DNA of 64,000 bases from Ceratodon purpureus (taxonomy: Eukaryota; Streptophyta; Bryopsida; Pseudoditrichales; Ditrichaceae). The position numbers and the translations under genes are program-made. The notes beneath the pieces were generated by a model that saw only the letters and a list, made by a program, of their open reading frames with translations, did not search any database and was not told the origin of the DNA. Shown in pieces: positions 25,529 to 37,126 of the stretch (position 1 is the stretch's first letter; the number at the start of each line of letters is the position of its first letter). Location of the stretch: assembly GCA_014871385.1 (NCBI GenBank), contig CM026422.1:15921917-15985916 (forward strand). Direction: 5' to 3'.

Positions 25529-26693
25529 ATGGCCTCGCAGAATTCGGGGGAGGTCGACTCCGACCCTCGGGACCTCATCATCCGCGAATTGGACGCATGC
25601 CGGGCCTACTACTTCGCGACCCACATCCTGTCGGCTGTTGACCTTCACCGCCTGGTAAGATTCCTACCCTAATTCCCCCATTTCCCTTCAATTTCTCCCG
25701 CATTCTAACCCGGGGCTTGGGGGCCATGATGGGCGCAGGAGATTCCGAAAGACTTCCACGAGAGATCGGGCTGGCCGTCCCACCTCGACTGCGCCTTGGT
25801 CATCTCCAGCACCGAGAAGCAGGAGTGGCCTCTGCAATTGAAGCGGTTTGAGCCTGGCTCGAAGAAGTACGCCTTCAGCCTAGGCGAAGACTGGGGCGAG
25901 TTTTGTGAGGACAACCACGTCGGCCTCGGGGACCTGCTCGTCTTCAAGGTCGTTCACGACACCTGCCTGGTGGTAACGATCCACCGCCACCGCCCCCGCC
26001 CCCCAACCTGCGGGAAGAAGAAGGTGAAGCCGACAGCGACCCCTTCCGCAGGTGCCTCGACTCCAAAGCCCTGTTCGAGCCCCGCACCGTCGGGGAAGAA
26101 GAAGAGGAAACTTGCAGCGGCCCCTTCTGAAACCCCCCCAGCGCCCAAGCCCGAAGTGAATTCCGAGGAGGTGGAGCGCCCCGAGAGCCCTGTTCAAGCA
26201 CCCGCCACTCCCAATCCTATTTGGGCCCCCCAGTTTTGCAAAACCCTCGTTCGTTCTCACCTCAAGCTCGGAGGAGCAGCGCGTCTTGTAAGTACCAACC
26301 CCCCTTGTATCCCCTTGCATGGTCAATTCTGTTCCTTGCATTTTGCATACCCCCTGCCCTGCATCTAAATCTCCTCAGGTTCCTCTGCTATTGTCTCTCT
26401 ACTGACCTCCCAGGTTTCTGCATCAGGACATTCCTACTCTTTATTGGCGCACCTACGGGAAGGAGCAGTTTGATGGACACTTCTTCACGCTTGGCGGCCC
26501 CCTCAGCGAAGGAGTTGTGAAGAGTGTGCTCATTGTCACCACGAAGCAGACGTTCTGTCTCTTCACCTCGGGCTGGTTGGAATTCTGCCATCGCAACCAC
26601 CTCAAACTGGGCGACACTTTACTATTTGTCAAAACCAGCCCTGCAACCTTCGAGGTGTCGAAGAAAGTCCCTGGGAAGTTCCTGTTTGTGTAA
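25529..26693 (+). CDS. Two-B3-domain DNA-binding protein carried by the piggyBac element, 3 exons
   Basis: B3 is a plant-specific DNA-binding fold. Exons 25529-25654, 25739-26287 and 26427-26693 (TAA) join in phase 0 to 313 residues. The first B3 unit has EIPKDFHERSGWP, WPLQLKRFEPGSKKYAFSLG, DWGEFCEDNHVGLGDLLVFK (residues about 43-120). A Lys/Pro-rich linker follows. The second unit has DIPTLYWRTYG, FTSGWLEFCHRNHLKLGDTLLFVK (residues about 226-305). Two B3 domains with a basic linker resemble the REM branch. The acceptor at 26426 must be used; the nearer CAG (26413) leads to TGA. ATG 25529 sits in tgccATGG. The codons are GC-rich, unlike the AT-rich flanks. All joins are open, so it may be expressed. 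It is either captured host DNA or a proper transposon gene. Confidence 0.8.
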
Positions 26694-27722
26694 ATCTTGG
26701 CTAAACCTAGGTTGCGGGTTTTGAGACATTTCCGAAGTGGCCATAGCAGTACTGTTCTCTTCCTCCGAGACCTGCTCCTGCTTTGCTACACTGCACTTTC
26801 TTCCAGTACTCTGCATCTCTGCATTTTCCTTGTGACTTTACTGTCCTCCCTTTTCTCTCTACCAGGATAGATGCTTCTTATTTCATTCTGGACTTAGGCT
26901 CGTTTCCATTGCTGTTGAACCTATCTCTTCACTGTGAGCACTGTGCGGTTTATATTTGCTGAGGGACTTAGACTCAGCCGATCTCCAGACTAACCGATCT
27001 CCTGACTTTGAGCACCGTGAACCTTACTTGTACAGCTAGGATATTTTCAGGTGCAATTTCGTAGTTGCTATGACTGTGAATTTTGCTTTTCATATATTTG
27101 ATGCATTTCTTCTTTCATGATTGATTCTGCAATGGAGAGGCAGGTTGCTTGCTGATCGCACTAGTTGCTTGAATTTCGAGTTACATGTGTGTTTTCTAAA
27201 TCCACAGTTTTGTTCCTAAACTGTAACCGCTCCTCATGCCGCAGGGGTGTTGGCAAGGTGGTTGGGACGCCAATGTCCCAGGACACTACCCACCCGACTT
27301 CCTGGCCTTCACCCCATTGGCCCATGCTGGAGCACTCACCCTCCACATGGATTGCAACTGCTTCTACTGGTCACCCTAAACCAGTCCATACCTTTCGTAG
27401 GCAGTCACACTGGTTCCAGCAGTGGGGGTTCACCTAACACTGTTGACTGATACAGATGTCTAATACATATGTATCACTGGGTATACTATTTTTGCAGCAC
27501 TTGGCACCCCCCCCTACTTCACTTTTTCTAGAAAATTATCTACACATCAGATTCCCATTTTTTTTTCATATTTTACTTCCAAGATTCACATACTATGTGC
27601 TAAAAAAAATTTATGCCTAAATACAATTACCCAACTAGTCAAGTTCACTGTTGTATGCAAACCAGTCCTCAAAATACGCAATGTACTGTTCCATGCCTTC
27701 CACACCAAACATCCTATGGGGG
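26694..27722. other. Right end of the piggyBac element
   Basis: No gene is recognisable between the B3 stop and the right TIR. The ORFs at 27161-27450 are short and have no family features. The sequence becomes AT-rich over the last 250 bases. The right TIR AACATCCTATGGGGG ends at 27722. Confidence 0.5.
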
Positions 27723-29350
27723 TTAAGAAATAATTTGTGTTTAAAGATCAAAATTCAATTTAGGGCAGCTCGGGCAGGTTTGGAGTGGTGTACCAAAACT
27801 GTGATAGTCTACAGTGACTTCCAAATGATCCTTTCTGAAATCGTTTCAACAATTTTTTTTAAAACTTGATTTTGAAAAATCCAACCGTAGGATCTTGTTC
27901 AAAGCCATTTACTTAGTCTACATTCCAAGTTTTGTAAAGATTGACCGTACGGATCTTGAGATATATTCAGTCAAAGTTCCAAGTTTTATAAAAACTTTCA
28001 AACAGCTTCGTCAGCCATTTTTCCTTTACCATTTTCTCCTCCTAAACCACAGTATATGCTGTAAAATTCATATCTATTTTGGATTTGTTTATTTTTTGGA
28101 TTTCTTTCCTCTACAATATCTTTTCCATACCAATGCATGCATATACCGTTCGGATTTCAAAAATAGATGATCTTCTTAGGCATTTGTAGTGTGGAAAAAG
28201 AGCCAATGTATATGCATTTCATTTGACTCCCATCACTGGAAATATGGTTTTCCAATGCTTTTGTGTGTTGTTTTGTCTTCGATTTTTTTGTGCATACTCC
28301 CAACTCACTTTGGAATCCAAAACTAAAGAGCCTCCAACCACACGATCTTCAAAGATTGGTTGTTTCACTCTCCGAAGGGTAGCTGTCTCTGCCGAGCAGG
28401 ACCAAAAAAAAAAATTCTCTCAAGTTCAAACCTTAAGATCTTCCAAACGGCCAGGAGCTACAATCTAAAATTTTGTGTACACATACATGTACAAGTTAGG
28501 TACTAGATCCTTTGGTTAGAATCTTTAAAATAGGTTTGAATTTGCATATTTTTGCCTTGAACTAAGACAAGGCAGAATTGAGGCAAAATTTGGGATTCTA
28601 TGGCCAAATGCTTTAGGGGTTAAAAATCGTAGACACAACAAACCTTGAAACCCTAGCAGAATCAAAGACGGTGTCTGAAGAGTGTCAAGTGTTTCTATGC
28701 GTTCTTCTTGCAGTCACGTAGCTCGTGCTAGTTGTAGTTGGCATGTAAAGAGACGTACAAGTGGCCTTATTTGTAACTAGGCATTTCTTATTTCCATATT
28801 ATCACATTTCTAACTAGTTCTCTACAATCACACTTCAAAGTTATCACTAGAGAGTTCTTTATTATCACATGCATTTTGGTCACCGAACATGTGTCACTAA
28901 GGGGTGCAGAGTGTACATGTAGAACATGAACAATGTCCTACATGCTAAAAAAGGGTTCTCCGGGGAGTTCGATAGGTATCATTTAGTGGCTCCGTAGTGT
29001 AATATTAAATCATGCAACAGTAATAGAAAACAATATGTAATCGAGTTATCGGTGGTATAACCTTAAATGATTTAAAAAACTGCAAATTCTAATTAATTGT
29101 GTTATTGTTTGTTTTCTCCAACATACTAGGAGATAAGGAAGAATTTGGTGGTACCTCTACATTTCGTGTGTAAGAGCTTGGTGATCTCTACATTCATGAA
29201 AATTTAATTTTGCGGACAAATATGACAAGGGAGTTTACTTCTGCATAATAGATTTTGTATTTTATTATATTAGAAAATCAAATAATTAGATTAAGGTTTT
29301 TTCTTAAGAGAGCCAAGTTATAGGTGTATTCATTAAGTTGTCACCATTAA

Positions 29351-30279
29351 CCTCTAAAGGTCCAGAGTGTTTTGGAACCTCCAAGACCCAAAACTGCAGA
29401 TTTTGACCACCTTATGGAAAATGATGTATGTTTCCAATAAAATTTTCTTTTCTGGTATTTTCAATCGTAAGATCTTCAACCTAACTACTTACACTAACAC
29501 CATGTCAAATTTCAAGTGTTGGATCTTTACCGTTTGTGAGATTATAACGTCCAAAGTATTTTATTTTTATTTTTTGGCTTTCCTCGAAAGGCATAGTCTA
29601 AATGGTGCCAAGGGAGACTTGATGATTGTTACCCCAAACATTTTGCTCATATTTTTTTCCATATAGGTAACTAATTTGGGCACCTCCATGCAAAATCTTG
29701 AAGACTCCTTTTGATTTTTTGGCCTTCATGCAAATTATTTTCTAAAAGTAGGTACAAAATCTTCAATATGGTAAAACTTAAATAACATTAAATATTTTTG
29801 GTTCGGAAAAAAAGTGAACGGTGAAAAGTTACATCTATGAGTTTGTAAATTTTGGAAGAAAAAAAAATTGGAAAATTCCTAAATCTCAAATTTTGACAAT
29901 TTTCAAAAGGAAAAAATGTAAAATTACAAAAAACTTTGAAGCTTGTTCATAGAATTTTTGGAGGCTACCCTTGTAAAATTGGTAAACTTTTTGGCTAAGG
30001 TCACTTTGGATTTTGAGTAATGATTTGGTTATGAATATAGTTTTTTAAAAAAAAATGAAAAAAAACCTGATTTTAAACTGCCCTATTTCGACTTGAAACC
30101 TAAAATTTCTAGATGAAGGTTCTAAAATTCGAATTTGACTTTGAAAATTTTACCACGCACACCTTACGGTAAAGGAAGCATCCAATAAAAATCTTAGGCA
30201 ATAATATTACTTTTAATCTGTTCAACTAGGCTGCCCGAAATAGCAAAAACTCAAATCGGGTTTCTTGGACCTTTAGGGG
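29351..30279. mobile_element. Non-autonomous TTAA element, 929 bp
   Basis: TTAA (29347-29350) then CCTCTAAAGGTCC on the left; GGACCTTTAGGGG then TTAA (30280-30283) on the right. The imperfect 13-bp TIRs differ by one base. The interior is AT-rich with no transposase. The element at 34130-35016 carries the same interior in inverse orientation, for example the shared word ATTTTGACCACCTT and the shared phrase CACTAACACCATGTCAA. Family: piggyBac-like MITE, with the same terminal CCCCTAAAG motif as the element at 16113. Confidence 0.75.
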
Positions 30280-31126
30280 TTAACCTTCAAGAACTAGCTA
30301 CATTCTTATTTTTCCTTGAAGACTTTTAAGAACTATTGTGCATAGTTGGTGACCAGTTACATTTTAGAAAACACCGTGACAAATTGTTGTCTCTTCAAGG
30401 ATTCATTTAAGTTTCACAAAAATTTAGTAAAATTTAACCATACGATCTTAGAGCTCATGGAAATATGGTCTTGGTCAAAAAGAATTTTGACCTTGGAGGA
30501 GGATAATTTGCAAGATCGCAACTTACAAACATTTTCAATCTATTTTTTTCATTCAATGACTATATTGTGAAGTGACTATCAAACATTTCCAAAAGTATTC
30601 TTATATATTCAAAAATTTGCGCTTCAACATTTGCATGTACTTATGTGTATTATAAACGGCTTCTAAAACGAAAAAAGAAAAATAATTTTGGGAGCAATAA
30701 GAAAAAGGACTCTACAATGAGCAGGGTCTGCTTTCACACAATTACAAGGGCAAATTTTGAAGGCCAACATAAAACCCGAAAAGAGAGATACGTTAAAAGT
30801 GAATACTGTAGCTGGATTTTGTAATAGAATCACAAAGATATTTCAACGGAGCAATTATAGGTCCTAAACCAAATTCTAAATATTTCTTAAGGCAATTGAA
30901 AATAAAGGATCTTCTATCTTCATGCCTTGGATAGGATAACCTTAGGTGACACATACTTATTTGAACATCACCTTTAAATACTTGCACCTCATTTGCTACA
31001 AGATATAATGGACAACAATAGAATCCATTTTGCATATTTTTTTGGCCATTGATTTTGCATACAAAGTGCAAAAAAAAAAAATTAAAATAGGAGATTTTTA
31101 AAAGTCAAAACTTTACAAGATTGTGA

Positions 31127-31129
<3 letters not shown>

Positions 31130-31211
<82 letters not shown>
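31130..31211. repeat. TA microsatellite
   Basis: About 40 uninterrupted TA units. Translation of this stretch yields only an Ile-Tyr run, which is not coding. Confidence 0.95.
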
Positions 31212-31217
<6 letters not shown>

Positions 31218-31859
31218 ATATTTAGATTTTTCTTATGCTGCCGAAAAAAGGTCTATTATCAATTTTGGACTTCTTAGTCTTTTAGGAGTTTATTTTTACA
31301 AGTGGATGAAGTGTCTGTTTGTTCCATCCCCAATTCATTGCCTATGGGACAAAGGTGTGGAAGTAAAGAACTAACCAACAAAACACATTATACCCCTTGC
31401 TAACAATAAATAAAGTAGCTTTGGTTACTAAAAGCGTTTTTAACTACGAGGGGGTTTGTATTTGAGGTAAAGGTTGGTGATTTTCTAGTCTTTTGTAGAA
31501 GATGATAGACGTGGCATATTGTATTGCGATAGTATTAATATTTTAAAGGTATTTCTAATGGTTGATATTGGTATTCTAAATTTGATCTTAAATAGTTTCA
31601 TTGATGGAATGTATGGTGCGGCTTGGAAGCCCACGATGATTATAATAAAGGGGTCAATTTTCCATTATCTAGCAGCAATAATATCAATCAGTGGTTTATA
31701 TTTGTGGTTCAAGTGTTTTAGGTGAAAATCTATTGTTGCAATATGTGTATTCATTAAATCGTTTGATGAAGTTTGGATCAATGTCTATAGGTGGATATCT
31801 TTGATATAATAGACCTTTAACTTATAAACTATGAACTTTTAATCTCGAGTTGCAGTGGC

Positions 31860-32790
31860 ATCTTTAGATACCACATGTGCAAGGTAGTCTCCAATTAAGA
31901 ACGGTGTTCTCTTTAAGGTTATTATTGAAGGTGCCAACATTCATAAGAATATAGCAACGGAATTTTTTAGATGAAATTAGTAATTTTCTTATTTTCCATA
32001 TTGCTTTATTGTATCTTTTGATGTGAAGTGAATGTATATGTTGTTGTTTGCATGTGAGTAATACATATAGCCATGTATCTAGTTGGTATGAATTACAGAT
32101 GGGACAGGTAATAAAAGGGTATCTTTGTCTTCCAAAGAAGGTTTGTTTTCTGGCATGGCCTATGTAAGTTCTTGTACAAAATTTGATGAAGCATGGTTTT
32201 TGATTGTCTTTGATAGCCGAGTTTTTTCCAAAATTCATTGGAACGTTTTTTGTCTATATCTTCATTACTTATCGATTTACAAATATTAAGGATTTGTATG
32301 GCCATGATTTCTAAAGTATTGATGCTGTCGTATTTTATGAATTTTTTTTCTAAAAACCTAATTGGACCTCTGATTTAGACATCCATCATTGAAGTCTAGT
32401 TGTCTTTTTGAAAGTAGTGTGGGGTCGCATGGGCATGTTTGTATAGATGAGTAGCATTCTTGTGTGCAAGGTCTAAGCCTTCTTTGCCAATTTATCTGCT
32501 TCTTCGTTGGTGTCAATGTTGACATATGTTCTTACTTTGTATAATGTGATTGGTTGTGTTTGGTTTTGAAGTAATTGTATCATGAAGGTAAGTGTGACTT
32601 CATTGAGGTGGCTATTATGTAGTGTGGGATGTTTAATTTGTATGTTGAGTAGGTATAAAATGTTTAAACTATTGGTAAATATGTATGCGGGTTCATTTGG
32701 ATATTGAGATACATTTCGAATTTTATAGCTAGTAGAGTTTTGTACGACTCCTTACTGATTGTCTTCCTCAAAGTGTTTTTGTAGTTATAA
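31860..32790 (-). pseudogene. Decayed LINE: RNase H and C-terminal zinc-knuckle region
   Basis: On the minus strand a broken reading frame has LINE features in order. First an RNase H part: YIFTNSLN (32666-32690, with N where the catalytic D of TDS would be), then VRTYVNIDTNEEADKLAKK (32476-32535). Then comes a linker with NEFWKKLG near 32230, and a knuckle with CPICNSYQLDTWLYVLLTC (near 32060-32100) followed by HIHSLHIKRYNKAIWKIRKLL. Several stops and frame changes separate the pieces, so it is dead. The reverse transcriptase domain should lie above 32800, but I cannot recognise it in that AT-rich DNA. Confidence 0.65.
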
Positions 32791-34129
32791 CACTACATTG
32801 AGAACTTTGGTACATTCATATTTATATTTATGGTTTAACTTTGATTCATTCATATTCATATCCTAATTTTATAATAATCTGATTCAACAAAAAGAATATA
32901 TGTATTAGCATTAATATAAATTTATGTACATTTTACAATTGTGTATGTATTACAATATCATTTTGCTAACTTTTAAATTTGATGTATAAAAAACCAACAT
33001 CATATATACCATATTGACATAGAATTTAAATTTTATATAATATAAATATTTGATACGAAGAGAAGTTTCATCCTACGAATCATGTTTGAGGAGGATAGAA
33101 TTTTTATTTTTTATATTAAAAGAGTTCTAGAATATTTTAACAAGTACATTTTGCTCAAATGAATTTATTTTTTTTATGCGTGATCTTTTGTAGTCTTATC
33201 ATTTAAGTTGAAATACAAGATTCTATCATTTGTGATGCTAAAAAAGCTATTACTTTTGTTCTTTCTCATTTTCCTTTGGTAACAATGGTTTTTGAGTGTT
33301 TAGGTGGAAAATTGTCAAGGAATTACAGGAAATAACATTTCAAGTTTAGAACTTATGGTCAATTGCTTCATAGTACATACATTAATTGTAGGAAATAGTC
33401 TTAATAGCATGTTACATTGAGTAGAGTAAATACTTCACTATGTAGAATACTGGAAATTGAAAATAGAATATATATATATATATTGTACTATAGAATAACT
33501 TTATTGTGCTATTATTTCTCTATCTATTTTCTTGGAATTGAGGTATATCATCAACATGTGTTGTGTTAAATTTATATAATTTCCTTAATAGGTTCACATT
33601 ATATATTGCAACAAGTGTATTTTTTTAATTTAACTTCTACAACAATATTTTCATTTAGTAGCTATTGGTGTCAAGTTTCCACCATAGCAACGTCAATGTA
33701 ACATGATTGTTGTTTTTTTAAGATTTGAAGGAAGTTAAAATGGGCCTTTCATTTTCTACAGCCTAGTTTGAAACCTTTTTAGATAAATTCATGTAAGTTA
33801 TTTATAGCATGAAGTCTCACTATAAGGTTTTAGAGCAAAAATCAACAAATAACAATTAATCATTGAAAAGTTTATGGTGGAAGTCGGAAAACATATCCAC
33901 TTATTGTCATTACAAGTGGTGCTATTTGCATTCTATAATACTACTGCTACTTGCATTCTATTAATTAACTATTTCATAATGAATTCAAAATATCTATGAC
34001 TACCATAAGAAATATATTAAAAAATATTGTTTTCATAACCATTGAACATGTCATGTCTATCCTCCTCTACAAATGAATATTAGAAAATAATTGACCGCTT
34101 CCTCAACCATATGATACATCTTAGATTAA

Positions 34130-35016
34130 TCCCTAAAGGTCCAGGAAATCCAATTGTGGTTTTTGCTTTTTCGGATAGCTTAGATGAAAAGATTAAAAGT
34201 AATATTTTTGACTAATATTTTTACTGGATGCCCCCTTTACCGCAAAGTGTACGTGCTAAAATTTGCAAGGTCAAATTCCAATTTTAGAACCTTCATCTAG
34301 AAATTTTAGGTTTCAAGTCGAAATATGACAAATTCAAATTAGATTTTTTTTCAATTTTTTATAAAAATATGTTCATAACAAAATAACTACTCAAAATCCA
34401 AAGTAATCCAAGTCAAAAAGTTTATCAATTTTACAAGGGCAGCCTCCAAAAATTACATGAGCAAGCTTTAAAGTTTTATGTAATTTTACATTTTTTTTCT
34501 TTCAAAAATTGTCAAATTTTGAGATTTAGGAAATTTTCAATATTTTTTTTCCTAAAATTTACAAACTCATAGATGTAACTTTTCACTATTCATTTTTTTC
34601 CAAACCAAGAAACTTTAACGTTATTTAAGTTTTACCATATTGTGGGTTTTGTACCTCCTTTTAAAAACTAATTAGCATGGAGGTGCCCAACTTAGTTACC
34701 TACATGGAAAAAAAATATGAGCTAAATGTTTGGGATAATAATCATCAAGTCCCTCTGTGCACCATTTAGACTATACCTTTTAGGTAAGGCCCATAAAAAC
34801 TTTCGAATCAACTTTGAATGTTATAAATTTACAAATGGTAAAGATCCATCGGTTGAAAATTGACATGGTGTTAGTGCAAGTAGTTGGAATGAAGATCTTA
34901 CTATTGGAAGTATCAAAAACGTTAAAAAATATTGAAACATACATCAACTTCCACAAGGTGGTCAAAATTGCATTTTTTGGTTTTGGATGTGCCAAAACAC
35001 CGTGAACCTTTGGGGG
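34130..35016. mobile_element. Non-autonomous TTAA element, 887 bp, inverted copy of 29351-30279
   Basis: TTAA (34126-34129) plus TCCCTAAAGGTCC at the left; GAACCTTTGGGGG plus CTAA (a mutated TTAA) at the right. Its reverse complement follows the element at 29351 along its length with many substitutions, so both are old. No coding region is seen. Confidence 0.7.
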
Positions 35017-35366
35017 CTAAATCAAAATAAAATAAAATAGTAGTTAAGACTTATTTTATTAATATTAGCAACAATAACATTGTCTCTTGTCATGTGGTCG
35101 ACTATTAATTGGACAACTCTTTTCATACCTCCAATTGCTCACTTAGCAATGTCAAGTCACTACATATTCTTTAGCTTAACAAGTGCATAAAGATTTGAAT
35201 TAAGACTAGTTATATGAATAAATATTCCCTTCAACCACCAAATCAACTCATCACTTGGCAAACACCACTACCAATAATCTAATTTTGATGTAGTAAAGAC
35301 TTTTTTTGATTTGTCCTTAGGTTGTTGTAGACATTTGATTATTGATGGTTTAATCTTATTGAAGCG

Positions 35367-35798
35367 TGGTAAAGGGAGGATTTAACCACTAAACCCTAGC
35401 CTTCACAATCCCATCAAAACCCAACAAAACCCAACTAAACTAAGTGCTCCAAACCCTCATAGAATGCTGGAAATGTATAACACAAGTGCAAAAAGAGGTC
35501 AAAACTGCATAAAATGGGTCAAAACAGCCTCAAAACATGGTACAGCAGCTCCTAACTCCTAATAAACCTCTCTGACTCTACGTGCTTTAGTGTAGAATGA
35601 TCTCCCAAAACTCTAAAACTACCTTTTATCCACCCTGAAAACTGCCGGAATTCATCCAGTCGGCTACGATAGAATTCATCCAGTCGGTTGTGACAGAGTT
35701 GATCCAGCCAACTAGATGACTGTCGGGGACATGGATGAAAACTGCAAAACAGTTAGTGGAGACTAAGGGAGGAGAGATTATGGAATCTCCGGTTAACA
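35367..35798 (-). repeat. Long terminal repeat (3' LTR in element orientation)
   Basis: Matches 39125-39556 at the same length of 432 bp with about 16 substitutions and no net indel. Confidence 0.9.
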
Positions 35799-36032
35799 TT
35801 ATCTCCTTTTTCCGGTAGTTCTACCCTCAGAACGCATGGACACGAAGAGAAAGGGTGGTAAATGGAAAGAAGGCAAAGCGGCATGGATGAAGGAAAACTG
35901 ACTAAACTAGGAAACGGTGGAGAAGAAAACTAATCCTTGGTATGAAACACATGGAATCCCTGCCTAACTAGCAGTGATGCCAACTCCTGCTGTGAAGTTG
36001 TCCGTTGGTGGTATTGCTCTTGTTTGAGCCCA

Positions 36033-36554
36033 TCAGTGGAGCTTAAGTTTGAAACAGTCGGCTCCATAGAAGTCGTTGTCTAAAAGCTGGCTTCCTAGAA
36101 GCTGGAGTGGCGCCGTGATAATCATCCCGAGAGCGTCGTAAAGAAGGCTCTGCGGTCGGCTCTGCAAAAGAGGCGGCTCGCAGGGGCAACCTCGATAACT
36201 ATCTGTCTCAAACAGGACTCCATTGTCTGGGACGACATCGACCTTCTCTCGGGGCTTGATGTCATCGCTCCTCATCTCCTCATCGTCCAATGGACACCAA
36301 AGAACCATCTGCATACCTGTAAGGCTAGTCTCGGCGTGCCAAGAGTTGACTGGTCCAAATTTGGCTCTCCTAAATTCCATGCTTCCAAAGTTGGCTTCTC
36401 GTGAGTCAAGTCGTTCATAGATCGGTCGTCTCAGGTCTGCTCTGCGGAAGTTGGCCCTGTCAAAGTCGACGTTGTCGAAGAAGACTCTGTCATATCCAGC
36501 TCTGTCGAAGTCGGCTCTATCAAAGTCAACAGCAAGAATGCGGTCTATATCCAC
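36033..36554 (-). CDS. Pentapeptide-repeat-like ORF inside the LTR element
   Basis: 173 residues. The N-terminal 75 residues are rows of five built on the pattern A-(D/N)-(F/L)-x-x: DFDRADFDRAGYDRV, VDFDRANFRRADLRR, EANFGSMEFRRAKFG. In proteins such repeats form a right-handed beta-helix. The rest is not recognisable. The same GTCGGCTCTG-type DNA word recurs outside the ORF (36190-37390), where the minus strand reads WPSQ/RADLGAE-like repeats with stops, so the protein may once have been longer. Whether this is a gag-like part of the element or a captured gene is unknown. Confidence 0.5.
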   Translation of the reverse strand: MDIDRILAVDFDRADFDRAGYDRVFFDNVDFDRANFRRADLRRPIYERLDSREANFGSMEFRRAKFGPVNSWHAETSLTGMQMVLWCPLDDEEMRSDDIKPREKVDVVPDNGVLFETDSYRGCPCEPPLLQSRPQSLLYDALGMIITAPLQLLGSQLLDNDFYGADCFKLKLH

Positions 36555-36565
36555 AGCTCCCCCAA

Positions 36566-37126
36566 CTATTGTTGGAAGTACCTTAGGGCATTAAGTAAAT
36601 CCAGTGAAATCGGTTTGGTAGTCGGCTCTACAAAGTCAGCCAGTGCATGCCACTCAACCGCGTCCACAAACGCAGTTGGCTCTCTCGCAAGGTCCCAAGA
36701 AACGCTCATGAAGAGTCCACGCAAGAGTCGTCGCTCTTGAAATCGCTGCATTGCAGCTAAGTGCCGAGCTGCTTGCTGCTGAGCTGCCAACTGATGCGCT
36801 GCCATCTCCTGTGCTGCCTCCCAAACACAACGGTTGAACCCAGTCTCCAACAGTGTCGGGTGCTGCTCCATCGGCCACTGCGGCTCTGTATACCACTGGT
36901 GTGACGATGCTACTCCCGATGGTGCAGGCTGCTGCTGTCTGGCATGTTCTCGCTTACCTAACAGGTCTGCCTTGAACGCCTCCACTGCTAGCCGGTCCTC
37001 CTTGTCCTGTGCCCACTCAGCCTGAAATCTGAAATCATCCAGGAAGTAAACATTCTTCCCAGGGGCGCCTTCGGGTTGGTCACTGGGAACCTGTTCCTGA
37101 ACTGATCGGTGCTTTGTCTCCTCCAA
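36566..37126 (-). CDS. Unknown ORF inside the LTR element, possibly gag-like
   Basis: 186 residues, Gln/Ala-rich with a helical middle (AAQEMAAHQLAAQQQAARHLA), ending just before the pentapeptide-repeat ORF in another frame. No zinc knuckle or protease motif is seen. Its position in the 5' to middle part of the minus-strand element would suit a gag remnant; that is inference. Confidence 0.4.
   Translation of the reverse strand: MEETKHRSVQEQVPSDQPEGAPGKNVYFLDDFRFQAEWAQDKEDRLAVEAFKADLLGKREHARQQQPAPSGVASSHQWYTEPQWPMEQHPTLLETGFNRCVWEAAQEMAAHQLAAQQQAARHLAAMQRFQERRLLRGLFMSVSWDLAREPTAFVDAVEWHALADFVEPTTKPISLDLLNALRYFQQ

Larger units (their letters stand above)
16275..27722. mobile_element. Large cargo-carrying piggyBac-type DNA transposon, 11.4 kb
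   Basis: TTAA (16271-16274) is followed by CCCCCATAGGATGTT. The exact reverse complement AACATCCTATGGGGG ends at 27722 and is followed by TTAA (27723-27726). So a perfect 15-bp TIR sits inside a TTAA duplication, as known for piggyBac. The plus strand carries the matching transposase gene (17845-21414). Cargo: an unknown ORF (16745-17425), PRP8 and CWC22 gene pieces (22379-24660) and a two-B3-domain gene (25529-26693). A small inverted repeat, CAAGCC-gtggt-GGCTTG, lies about 14 bp inside the left end. Autonomous piggyBacs are usually 2-4 kb, so this one is several times longer. The perfect TIRs and open transposase frame suggest recent activity (inference). Confidence 0.85.
16113..28619. mobile_element. 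Older TTAA-flanked element, split by the 11.4-kb piggyBac insertion
   Basis: TTAA at 16109-16112 is followed by CCCCTAAAGCAT. At the other side the reverse complement, ATGCTTTAGGGG, ends at 28619 and is followed by TTAA at 28620-28623. A TTAA target duplication and short TIRs starting CCC are hallmarks of the piggyBac superfamily. Removing the inner element (16275-27722) and one TTAA leaves about 1.05 kb: 16113-16274 joined to 27727-28619. That size is close to the TTAA elements at 29351 and 34130, and no transposase is visible in it. I therefore read it as a non-autonomous element that served as target for the larger one. Its interior shows no coding region. Confidence 0.8.

Noticed and set aside
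16113-28619. Helitron capture as explanation for the PRP8/CWC22 mix
   Set aside because: Gene mixing is typical of Helitrons, but both boundaries here have TTAA duplications and inverted ends, and a piggyBac transposase is inside. A Helitron step before piggyBac mobilisation is not excluded.
31123-31374. ORF with a long Ile-Tyr run
   Set aside because: It is the TA microsatellite in translation.
36033-37126. Bacterial pentapeptide-repeat gene transfer
   Set aside because: The ORF lies wholly inside a well-bounded LTR element and the repeat words extend into non-coding parts, so an element-borne origin is simpler.
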